A stretch of DNA of 16,428 nucleotides from HXMU1420-2 sp040830545 (GTDB lineage: Bacteria; Pseudomonadota; Alphaproteobacteria; Rhodobacterales; Rhodobacteraceae), in NCBI GenBank assembly GCA_040830545.1, contig JBFOMB010000198.1:1-16428 (forward strand), given 5' to 3'. The notes below the pieces were generated by a model that searched no databases, had not been told where the DNA came from, and saw nothing but the letters and a program-made list of their open reading frames with translations. A program made the translations under genes and the position numbers. This document shows positions 6,703 to 12,777 of the stretch, in pieces (position 1 is the stretch's first letter; every line of letters starts with the position of its first letter).

Positions 6703-7569
6703 ATGGCAGGCTATGACGACCGTGACGGCCAGATCTGGATTGATGGGAAAATGGTGGATTGGCGCGATGCGAACGTCCACATTCTGACCCATGCGATGCA
6801 CTATGCCAGCTCGGTCTTTGAGGGTGAGCGTGCGTATGGCGGGAAGATCTTCAAATCGCGCGCACATACCGAGCGGCTGCATGCGTCGGCCAACATGATC
6901 GATTTTGAGATCCCCTGGTCAGTGGACGAGATTGAGGCCGCGAAGACGCAGGTTCTGGAGGCAAACGGGCAATCGGACGCCTATGTGCGGGCCGTGGCCT
7001 GGCGTGGTGCGGGCGAGGACATGGGTGTCGCGTCCGCGAAAAACCCGGTGCGCCTGGCCATCGCGTCCTGGGAATGGGGTGCCTATTATGGTGATGCCAA
7101 GATGAAGGGCGCAAAGCTGGATATTTCCAAGTGGAAACGCCCGAGCCCCGAAACCATCCCCAGCCATGCCAAGGCGGCGGGCCTCTACATGATCTGCACC
7201 ATGTCCAAACACGCAGCCGAGGCCAAAGGCTGTTCGGACGCAATGATGTTCGACTATCGCGGCTATGTGGCCGAGGCGACGGGTGCCAACATCTTCTTCG
7301 TCAAGGATGGCGAGGTGCACACGCCTGACCCCGACTGCTTCCTGAATGGGATCACCCGTCAGACCGTGATTGGTATGCTGAAAGACCGCCAGATCAAGGT
7401 GCACGAACGCCACATCATGCCCGAGGAATTGGAAGGGTTCGAGCAGTGCTGGCTGACCGGCACCGCAGCCGAGGTCACCCCGGTGGGCCAGATCGGCGAC
7501 TACAACTTCGAAGTCGGCGCCATGGCGCGCGATATTGCCGAAGGGTACGAGAAGCTGGTTCGGGAGTGA
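6703..7569 (+). CDS. ilvE: Branched-chain amino acid aminotransferase
   Basis: This PLP-dependent class IV aminotransferase interconverts leucine, isoleucine and valine with their 2-oxo acids, using glutamate and 2-oxoglutarate. The 288-residue protein starts MAGYDDRDGQIWIDGKMVDW and has VHILTHAMHYASSVFEGER at 25-43. The PLP-binding Lys157 is in IPSHAKAAG, with Glu191 in YVAEATGANIFFVKDGEVHTP, GITRQTVIGM near 216-225 and CWLTGTAAEVTPV near 249-261. These are the family's PLP phosphate and ring contacts. AAGGAG at 6690-6695 is 7 bases before ATG 6703 and decides the start. The reading frame is open further upstream but without a ribosome site or homology. D-amino acid transaminase and aminodeoxychorismate lyase share the fold, but length and motifs favour IlvE. 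It is divergent from petPR and ends at a strong hairpin. Confidence 0.92.
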   Translation: MAGYDDRDGQIWIDGKMVDWRDANVHILTHAMHYASSVFEGERAYGGKIFKSRAHTERLHASANMIDFEIPWSVDEIEAAKTQVLEANGQSDAYVRAVAWRGAGEDMGVASAKNPVRLAIASWEWGAYYGDAKMKGAKLDISKWKRPSPETIPSHAKAAGLYMICTMSKHAAEAKGCSDAMMFDYRGYVAEATGANIFFVKDGEVHTPDPDCFLNGITRQTVIGMLKDRQIKVHERHIMPEELEGFEQCWLTGTAAEVTPVGQIGDYNFEVGAMARDIAEGYEKLVRE

Positions 7570-7573
7570 TTTC

Positions 7574-7591
7574 TGGCGCCTTCGGGCGCCA
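7574..7591 (+). terminator. Hairpin terminator after ilvE
   Basis: TGGCGCC-TTCG-GGCGCCA is a perfect 7-bp GC-rich stem closed by a stable UUCG tetraloop, 4 bases after the ilvE stop. It is followed by AATAATCT, not a clean T run, so it may act as a 3'-end stabiliser or a weak terminator. Confidence 0.65.
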
Positions 7592-7792
7592 ATAATCTAT
7601 GCGTAGTGTTTAACCCGGTAGAGGACAACAGAGGTTTAGCCGGTCCATGCAGCTAAGCCACTCAATTTAGCGACCAAAAATGTGTCGTCCTGGTCGACGC
7701 AATTTTTCAGGTTATCGCAAACCTGGACAACAATCTGTACTGTCTTGTGGCACTTAACTGACAATTCAACGGAACGCATGGGAGGCGAAGCC

Positions 7793-7855
7793 GACCAGCC
7801 CCCGACCGCCCCCATGGGCGGGGGCTTCACCCCCACCCGCGGTCGGGGACTGGTC
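7793..7855. repeat. Long GC-rich inverted repeat (potential structured RNA)
   Basis: The outer arms are 16 bases each, GACCAGCCCCCGACCG at 7793-7808 and CGGTCGGGGACTGGTC at 7840-7855, complementary except for one C/A mismatch. The 31-base interior has runs of C and G that can form its own hairpin or compete with the arms, for example GCCCCC at 7808-7813 with GGGGGC at 7820-7825. A smaller hairpin (7861-7875), followed by TTTCAGATTTT, comes right after. Function is unknown. It is very GC-rich even for this genome. Confidence 0.7.
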
Positions 7856-7921
7856 TATGCGGTCTTGTTGAGACCTTTCAGATTTTGCCAGAGCGTTCCC
7901 GGAAAGGTTTGCGAGATTGGT

Positions 7922-7951
7922 TTGACTGGCCGAGTTTCTTCGGCCTACATA
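7922..7951 (+). promoter_or_regulatory. Candidate promoter with an inverted repeat in its spacer, upstream of the DnaB-like gene
   Basis: TTGACT (7922-7927) and TACATA (7946-7951) are separated by 18 bases, and the whole spacer is the inverted repeat GGCCGA-GTTTCT-TCGGCC (7928-7945). An operator in the spacer is one reading. A plain RNA hairpin is the other. The -10 element is weak. Confidence 0.3.
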
Positions 7952-7956
7952 TGAGC

Positions 7957-7974
7957 AGGCCCCCGCCCGGGCCT
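7957..7974. repeat. Short GC-rich inverted repeat
   Basis: AGGCCC-CCGCCC-GGGCCT is a perfect 6-bp stem with a 6-base loop, followed by a C-rich run. It lies between the candidate promoter and the DnaB-like gene and would be in that gene's 5' leader. Confidence 0.4.
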
Positions 7975-8093
7975 CCCCCCTCCGACCGGGGAAGCATCTG
8001 ACATGTGGGGCGTATCCTGAACGACTGACCTGCTGACAGCGCGGGCGCATAAGGAGGGGTTGCGGCAATCGCGCGCATCAGGAGGCCAATCAC

Positions 8094-8813
8094 ATGGACC
8101 TGTCCGCCCCTATCTATCGTCTGAAACGTCAGGCAAAAACCATTGCGCGCACCGAAGAGGTGCCCTTGCACACTGCATTGGATCGTGTTGCCCAATCCGA
8201 AGGCTTTGCCAGTTGGAGCCATCTGAGCGCGTCCCAAACTTCTGACAGCCCGGCCAAGCGGTTGTTGCAAAATTTGCAGCCAGGGGAGTTGATCCTGCTG
8301 GCCGCCCGTCCGGGTCATGGCAAGACCTTGCTGGCGTTGGAAACCTTGCTGACCGCCACCCAGAACGGTCAGCAGGCGTTTTTCTTCACGCTGGACTATG
8401 GGCCGGCGGATATAGCCGCGCGGTTGGTCGAACTGGGGTTCGACCCTGCGCCGGACAGCTTTGTCAGCGACACGTCGGACGACATCTGTGCAGCTTACAT
8501 TCTGGATCGCTTGCGGGATGCGCCAAGGGGCTCGCTGGCGGCGGTGGACTACATGCAATTGCTGGATCAACGCCGGTCATTGCCGCCGCTGGAGGATCAG
8601 ATTGCAGACCTTTCCGCGGGCGCGCAGCGGTTGGGGGTGACGATCCTGCTGATCTCACAAATCTCGCGCGCCTATGATCCGCAGGCGAAACCATTGCCGG
8701 ACTTGTCGGACGTCAATCTGCCTAACCCGGTGGATCTGGCGCACTTTGCGCGGGGCTGTTTCCTGCAGGATGGCAAAGTGCGTTTGACGGCGCTGGGCGG
8801 CGCGGTTAGCTGA
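8094..8813 (+). CDS. Stand-alone RecA/DnaB-like ATPase (helicase-like protein)
   Basis: This 239-residue protein carries a RecA-fold ATPase core resembling the C-terminal domain of replicative helicase DnaB. Walker A is ARPGHGKT at 71-78, Walker B is LAAVDYMQLL at 148-157, and the sensor segment LLISQISR at 185-192 resembles the SQLxR segment of DnaB. The DnaB N-terminal domain is absent. The first 45 residues are helical, with ALDRVAQSEGFASWSHL (28-44), a pattern seen in small proteobacterial proteins of unclear role. The stretch after the sensor (PDLSDVNLPNPVDLAHFARG) replaces the glycine- and arginine-rich loop of true DnaB, so hexameric helicase activity is doubtful. AGGAGG at 8080-8085 fixes the ATG at 8094. 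rlmJ follows after 35 bases on the same strand and may be cotranscribed. Function is not known. A DNA-repair or plasmid-type helicase relative is possible. Confidence 0.8.
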   Translation: MDLSAPIYRLKRQAKTIARTEEVPLHTALDRVAQSEGFASWSHLSASQTSDSPAKRLLQNLQPGELILLAARPGHGKTLLALETLLTATQNGQQAFFFTLDYGPADIAARLVELGFDPAPDSFVSDTSDDICAAYILDRLRDAPRGSLAAVDYMQLLDQRRSLPPLEDQIADLSAGAQRLGVTILLISQISRAYDPQAKPLPDLSDVNLPNPVDLAHFARGCFLQDGKVRLTALGGAVS

Positions 8814-8848
8814 CGCACCGAACCAACAGGCCAGGACTGGATCCCATC

Positions 8849-9625
8849 ATGCTTTCCTATCAGCATGCCTATCACGCCGGAAACGCAGCGGATGTGCACA
8901 AACATGCGCTGCTGGCCACGGTCCTGGCCTATCTGACCCGCAAGGATAAACCGCTAACCTACATGGAAACTCATGCGGGGCGTGCGGTGTATGATCTGTC
9001 AGGGCCGGAAGCGGTGAAGACTCAGGAGGCCGCGCAGGGCATTCAGCGCGTCGCCTCCTGGTTTGATGAGGATCATCCCTATACCTCTGCCTTGAAAACA
9101 GTGCGACAGGCTGAGGGGAAGACGGCCTATCCCGGCTCCCCCTACATTGCTCGGCATCTGTTGCGCCCGACTGACCGGTTGATCCTGGCCGAGTTGCATC
9201 CGCAAGAGTCCGAGGCATTGCGTGCGGCCCTGCCCGGTGTGGATGTACGCAAGGCGGACGGCCCTGCACTGGCCTTGTCCATCGCGCCACCTGATCCACG
9301 CCGGGGGCTATGCCTGATCGACCCGGCCTATGAGGTCAAAGCCGAATACAGCGCCATGCCGCATCTGTTGGCCAAGCTGCATCGCAAATGGCCGGTGGGT
9401 GTGCTGATGCTGTGGTATCCCATCCTGACCTCCGGCGCGGAACGGGGCATGGTCAAGGCGCTCCATGGTCTGAATGTGGAGAAAACCCTGCTCAGCGAGG
9501 TGCGGTTTGCACCTGCGCGCCCGGGGCACGGGATGGTGGGCAGCGGGCTGTTCGTGATCAATCCGCCCTGGGGACTAGCCGAAGCAGCGCGTGATTTGGA
9601 GCGGCAGTTCAAGGCCGCGCTTTAG
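8849..9625 (+). CDS. rlmJ: 23S rRNA (adenine(2030)-N6)-methyltransferase
   Basis: RlmJ methylates A2030 of 23S rRNA using S-adenosylmethionine. The 258-residue protein begins MLSYQHAYHAGNAADVHKH, the hallmark RlmJ N-terminus. It has METHAGRAVYDL at 39-50 as the cofactor region, AYPGSPYIA near 93-101 and LIDPAYEVK at 156-164 as catalytic motif IV, then LMLWYPI and SGLFVINPPWGL near the end. In E. coli motif IV reads DPPY. Here the second proline is alanine (DPAY, 158-161), which should keep the catalytic Asp and Tyr. It lies 35 bases downstream of the DnaB-like ATPase gene, with only a weak ribosome site, so readthrough expression is likely. Confidence 0.92.
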   Translation: MLSYQHAYHAGNAADVHKHALLATVLAYLTRKDKPLTYMETHAGRAVYDLSGPEAVKTQEAAQGIQRVASWFDEDHPYTSALKTVRQAEGKTAYPGSPYIARHLLRPTDRLILAELHPQESEALRAALPGVDVRKADGPALALSIAPPDPRRGLCLIDPAYEVKAEYSAMPHLLAKLHRKWPVGVLMLWYPILTSGAERGMVKALHGLNVEKTLLSEVRFAPARPGHGMVGSGLFVINPPWGLAEAARDLERQFKAAL

Positions 9626-9651
9626 CAGAGTTTCACAAAATCGTCGCGCGC

Positions 9652-9669
9652 CTGTCACCCCGCTGCCAG
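9652..9669 (+). promoter_or_regulatory. Pho-box-like direct repeat upstream of phoD
   Basis: CTGTCAC-CCCG-CTGCCAG resembles the PhoB box (two CTGTCAT repeats 4 bases apart), with one mismatch in the first repeat and two in the second. The linker is GC-rich where an AT-rich one is usual. It is 88 bases upstream of the phosphatase start, a plausible place for phosphate-starvation activation. Confidence 0.4.
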
Positions 9670-9757
9670 CCAGCTTTTACATTCCCGTCGTCAGTTGTCC
9701 GCGTTTTCGCCCGTTGCCGGATCGTCTGGCACAGCCAAACCACAGGACATCTCAATC

Positions 9758-11326
9758 ATGCCTAAACTGTTTCGCCCGTCCCGTCGTGCCGTCCTTGCCG
9801 GTGGCACTGCTTTTGCCGCGCATCTCACCATGCCGTCGCTCAGCCGCGCCTCGTCCCGCCCCGTGTTTGCACATGGTGTGCAATCGGGCGACGTTGATTC
9901 CGTGTCCGGCATGATCTGGACCCGCACTGACCGCCCGTCTCGTGTGATGATGGAGGTCGCAACAACCGAAAGCTTCGCGAACCCCGTGGCGCTGGCCCCG
10001 ATGGACGCGACGCCTGCGTCCGACATGGCGGTCAAGCGGATGGTGCTGGGTCTGCCATCGGATCAGGACATTTTCTATCGCTTTGTCGCGCATGATTTGA
10101 ACGATGTGTCCGCCACGTCCGAACCCATTGTGGGCCGGTTCAAAACCGCGCCAATGTCGCGCCGGTCGGTCAAGTTTGCGTGGTCCGGGGATACCGCCGG
10201 TCAGGGTTGGGGCATCGACGACGATGGCATGCTGACCTATGCCACCATGGCGGGCCATGCGCCGGATTTCTTTGTTCATTCGGGCGACACGATCTATGCC
10301 GATGGCCCGATGCAGGACGAGGTCGAGCGTGACGGGCAGGTCATCTGGAAAAACACCACGCTGATCAACAGCAAGCGCAAGGTCGCGGAAACGCTGCAGG
10401 AATTCCGTGACCAGTGGAAATACAACATGATGGATGCGCATGTGCAGGCAATGAACGCCGTTGCGCCGACCTTCTTCCAGTGGGACGATCACGAGGTGGT
10501 CAACAACTGGTCCGCGTCCAAGGACCTGACCGGCGATGATCGCTATACTGAAAAATCGGTGCCGAACCTGATCGCTCGCGCGGGCCGGGCATTCCACGAA
10601 ATGACCCCAATCCGGATCACGCCTGCTGAACCGGGCCGTGTCTATCGCAAGATTTCCTATGGTCCGATGCTGGACGTGTTCTTTGTCGATCTGCGGTCCT
10701 ATCGCGGGCCGAACCAGACCGAGATGACGGAACCGCTGACCGATGATCAGCGCGTGTTCGGGGCGCAGCAGATCGAGTGGTTGAAGCGTGAACTGACCAG
10801 TTCCACCGCGACATGGAAGGTGATTGCGTCTGATCAGCCGATTGGCCTGATCGTCTGGGACAACTGGCGGGAACAATCCGGGTCCGAAGGCATCGCCGAC
10901 GGTACCGATGGACCGGCAAAGGGGCGCGAAGTTGAGCTGGCTGAATTGCTGCGTTTCATCAAGACGGCAGGCGTGGAAAACACCGTGTGGCTGACAGCAG
11001 ACGTGCATTACACGGCGGCGCACTACTACAACCCGGACAAGGCGGCATTCCAGGACTTCAACCCGTTCTGGGAATTTGTATCCGGCCCGCTGCATGCGGG
11101 TACCTTTGGTCCCAACGCCATGGACAATACGTTTGGCCCCGAGGTGAAGTATGTGAAGGCCCCGACCAAAGAGCAGGGTATCAACTTGCCACCCAGCGAG
11201 GGGCTGCAGTTCTTTGGTCTGGTCGACATTGATGGTGCGACCCAGCAGATGACCGTGCGCCTGATGGACCGGGCGGATACGGAGCTCTATTCCGTCACGC
11301 TGGACCCGGCGCTGAAATCGCTCTGA
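9758..11326 (+). CDS. phoD: PhoD-type alkaline phosphatase, Tat-exported
   Basis: PhoD enzymes are secreted metal-dependent phosphomonoesterases or diesterases that release phosphate from organic esters. The 522-residue protein begins with a twin-arginine signal, SRRAVLAGG (8-16) plus a hydrophobic stretch to about 28, so export is by the Tat pathway in folded form. An N-terminal fibronectin-like domain (about 35-130) starts FAHGVQSGDVDSVSGMIWTR. The phosphatase domain carries metal and active-site motifs SGDTAGQGWG at 143-152, HSGDTIYADG at 174-183, WDDHEVVNNW at 242-251, and TADVHYTAAHYY at 413-424. I chose ATG 9758 because the Tat signal starts there and AGGA is 10 bases upstream. An upstream start at 9695 would put 21 odd residues before the signal. 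A Pho-box-like repeat precedes it. It converges on the EamA transporter gene. Substrate range is not known. Confidence 0.92.
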   Translation: MPKLFRPSRRAVLAGGTAFAAHLTMPSLSRASSRPVFAHGVQSGDVDSVSGMIWTRTDRPSRVMMEVATTESFANPVALAPMDATPASDMAVKRMVLGLPSDQDIFYRFVAHDLNDVSATSEPIVGRFKTAPMSRRSVKFAWSGDTAGQGWGIDDDGMLTYATMAGHAPDFFVHSGDTIYADGPMQDEVERDGQVIWKNTTLINSKRKVAETLQEFRDQWKYNMMDAHVQAMNAVAPTFFQWDDHEVVNNWSASKDLTGDDRYTEKSVPNLIARAGRAFHEMTPIRITPAEPGRVYRKISYGPMLDVFFVDLRSYRGPNQTEMTEPLTDDQRVFGAQQIEWLKRELTSSTATWKVIASDQPIGLIVWDNWREQSGSEGIADGTDGPAKGREVELAELLRFIKTAGVENTVWLTADVHYTAAHYYNPDKAAFQDFNPFWEFVSGPLHAGTFGPNAMDNTFGPEVKYVKAPTKEQGINLPPSEGLQFFGLVDIDGATQQMTVRLMDRADTELYSVTLDPALKSL

Positions 11327-11349
11327 TACTTGGTCAAGGGAATGTGGTG

Positions 11350-11372
11350 GGGCCGCGCGATGCGTGCGGCCC
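11350..11372. terminator. Hairpin between convergent phoD and the EamA transporter gene
   Basis: GGGCCGC at 11350-11356 and GCGGCCC at 11366-11372 form a perfect 7-bp stem with a 9-base loop. The right arm touches the stop codon of the minus-strand gene. No T run follows on either strand, so it is at best a weak bidirectional terminator. Confidence 0.4.
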
Positions 11373-12325
11373 TATCCGCTTTTGGGATCGGTCACCGACC
11401 GCGCCTTGCGCCGGTCCAGCCCCAGTTGCCGTTCGCGTAGGATCACCACCGCGTTGCCTGCAATGACCAACGCCCCGCCGATCAGGATGACGGCGGTCGG
11501 CAGTTCGCCGAACCAGACATATCCAACGATCACAGCGAAAATCATCGACGAGTAATCGTAGGGCGCCAGCATGGACGCCGGACCATAGCGATAGGCAGCG
11601 GTGACAAGTATCTGGGCGATCCCCCCCATTACCCCGGTGGACATGAGGATCAGGATCACGTCGAGCGATGGCAGCGTCCAGCCAAAGGGCAATGTCAGCA
11701 GGGATACAACGGACGCAATGACCGAAAAGTAGAAGACAATCGCAGCGGTGCTTTCGCTTTGCACCAGCACGCGGATCTGCACCTGCACCAGCGACCTGGC
11801 GATGGTGGCGATCAGAATGAACAACGCCCCCATCGTTGCCCCATCCTGCAAATCCCCGGACCCGCTCAGCCGTGGCCACAACATGATCGACACCCCGACC
11901 AGACCGATCAACACGGCGCTGATCCGGATCAGGCGGATACGTTCGCCGAGGATCAGCGCGGCGAGGATGAGGGTGAAAATAGGCGTGGCAAAGCCGATGG
12001 CTGTGACCTCGGGCAGGGGCAACAGCCCGAGACCGGTGAAGGTGAGACCCATGGCCGAGGTGCCAAGAATGCCGCGCCAGACGTGGCGCAGGGGTTTCTT
12101 AGCTTTGAGCCCGCCGGGCAGTTCACCGCGAAACGCCAGCCAGATCAGGATGACAGGGATCGCAAAGAAGGAGCGAAAGAACACTGCCTCACCCGGTGGC
12201 ACCTGGTCCGAGGTGTATTTCACAATCGCGGCCATGAAGGTGAACAGGAAGATCGCGCTGAGCTTCAGCATGATCCCAACGACCGGTCGATGCGTTGTTA
12301 AGGGTTCCGGCATGGGGTCAGCCAT
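11372..12325 (-). CDS. EamA/DMT-family transporter
   Basis: This 317-residue inner-membrane protein belongs to the drug/metabolite transporter superfamily. It has about ten transmembrane segments arranged as two EamA repeats. The first runs roughly 15-150, starting VVGIMLKLSAIFLFTFMAAI and ending at a segment with LGERIRLIRISAVLIGLVGV. The second runs 165-300, with the matching FGELPTAVILIGGALVIAGN. Each repeat shows the GE near the start of its last helix that is common in this family. The ATG at 12325 is used. A start four codons later (12313) is also possible. It lies 122 bases downstream of the coiled-coil gene on the same strand, and that gap contains several inverted repeats. The substrate cannot be told from sequence. 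Members export amino acids, metabolites or drugs. Confidence 0.88.
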   Translation of the reverse strand: MADPMPEPLTTHRPVVGIMLKLSAIFLFTFMAAIVKYTSDQVPPGEAVFFRSFFAIPVILIWLAFRGELPGGLKAKKPLRHVWRGILGTSAMGLTFTGLGLLPLPEVTAIGFATPIFTLILAALILGERIRLIRISAVLIGLVGVSIMLWPRLSGSGDLQDGATMGALFILIATIARSLVQVQIRVLVQSESTAAIVFYFSVIASVVSLLTLPFGWTLPSLDVILILMSTGVMGGIAQILVTAAYRYGPASMLAPYDYSSMIFAVIVGYVWFGELPTAVILIGGALVIAGNAVVILRERQLGLDRRKARSVTDPKSG

Positions 12326-12396
12326 GCGCCTTTGTCACGGAAAGTGCAATGGGGCGACCGGATTGATTTGCGCGGGAGGTAAACAATTCGAACGCA

Positions 12397-12425
12397 AGTT
12401 GTCCCGCAACTATTCCAAAAGTTGC
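12397..12425. repeat. Overlapping, mutually exclusive inverted repeats upstream of the EamA gene
   Basis: AGTTG (12397-12401) can pair with CAACT (12407-12411), and GCAACT (12406-12411) can pair instead with AGTTGC (12420-12425). The middle arm is shared, so only one stem can form at a time. This may be an operator with three half-sites or a switching RNA leader. The arms are short, so chance is possible. Confidence 0.4.
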
Positions 12426-12428
12426 CTG

Positions 12429-12446
12429 CGAATTGCTTACAATTCG
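12429..12446. repeat. Inverted repeat just after the coiled-coil gene
   Basis: CGAATTG-CTTA-CAATTCG is a perfect 7-bp inverted repeat with a 4-base loop, starting one base after the stop of the minus-strand coiled-coil gene. It could end the upstream operon or be an operator for the EamA gene. No T run follows it on the minus strand. A further CAATTCG lies at 12384-12390. Confidence 0.55.
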
Positions 12447-12447
12447 A

Positions 12448-12777
12448 CTACCCTGTCCCTTGCAGACGGTCCACGTAGCTGCGCAGTTCTTCGGCCTCCT
12501 GCCGCGCATCGCGCAGGCCTTCCATCGCAGCAGCCAGCTCTGCTTCGGTCTGGGTCAGCTGATTGGTCAGCTCCGCCTCGCGCTGTTGCAGATAGGTGAT
12601 CGCCTGATCACGGGTTTCCTCGGCCTCGTGCAGTTCCTGGCTCATCCGGTCCAGTTCGCCAATGTCCCCGGCGCTCACACGGGTGAAACGATGCACCAGC
12701 CAGTTCGCGAACCAACCCAGAGCAAAGGTCACGAACAGCACTGCGGCGGTCCAGATGATAAACTCAGTTCTGTTCAT
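12448..12777 (-). CDS. Small membrane-anchored coiled-coil protein
   Basis: I do not recognise a named family. The 109-residue protein has one transmembrane helix at about 6-30 (IIWTAAVLFVTFALGWFANWLV), then a basic turn HRFTR. A long helix from about 40 to 106, rich in Glu, Gln, Arg and Ala with heptad spacing of Leu, Ile and Met, very probably forms a coiled coil. The topology is most likely a cytoplasmic coiled coil on a membrane anchor, but the orientation is inferred. It starts inside the end of the OmpA-like gene (14-base overlap, different frame), so the two are translationally coupled and probably act together at the envelope. Confidence 0.75.
   Translation of the reverse strand: MNRTEFIIWTAAVLFVTFALGWFANWLVHRFTRVSAGDIGELDRMSQELHEAEETRDQAITYLQQREAELTNQLTQTEAELAAAMEGLRDARQEAEELRSYVDRLQGTG

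Larger units (their letters stand above)
7592..8093. other. About 500 bases without a convincing gene
   Basis: This is the only gene-free stretch over 300 bases. Short open frames exist on both strands but have no recognisable product, and those at the right end simply shadow the next gene. The stretch holds a CAGGTT/AACCTG hairpin (7708-7725), a long GC-rich inverted repeat (7793-7855), GGTCT-TGTTG-AGACC (7861-7875), GGCCGA/TCGGCC (7928-7945) and AGGCCC/GGGCCT (7957-7974). No SRP RNA, tmRNA or RNase P core motif was recognised. An unrecognised small RNA or a repeat element is possible. Confidence 0.6.

Noticed and set aside
7682..7954. Plus-strand open frame of 90 codons in the gene-free stretch
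   Set aside because: It runs through the long GC-rich inverted repeat, lacks a ribosome site and resembles nothing. The opposite frame at 7636-7836 is equally open.
7780..7960. 6S RNA, SRP RNA or tmRNA in the gene-free stretch
   Set aside because: The SRP core, tmRNA ends and RNase P signatures are not seen on either strand, and the 63-base hairpin is shorter and simpler than 6S RNA. Only a covariance search could exclude 6S fully.
8060..8245. Short TTG-started frame preceded by AAGGAGG, overlapping the start of the DnaB-like gene
   Set aside because: The ribosome-site-like sequence is good, but the product has no resemblance to any protein and lies out of frame over the N-terminus of the real gene.
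7878..8570. Minus-strand open frame of 230 codons overlapping the intergenic region and the DnaB-like gene
   Set aside because: More than half is antisense to a gene with Walker motifs and a strong ribosome site; no domain is recognisable.
9752..11095. Minus-strand open frame of 447 codons opposite phoD
   Set aside because: It is fully antisense to a gene with clear Tat signal and metal motifs. The product has no recognisable domain and is rich in Arg, His and Gly, as expected for a GC-rich shadow frame.
11748..12599. Plus-strand open frame of 283 codons opposite the EamA gene and its upstream region
   Set aside because: Antisense to a transporter with clear membrane helices; composition is typical of a shadow frame, and it spans an intergenic repeat region and part of another gene.
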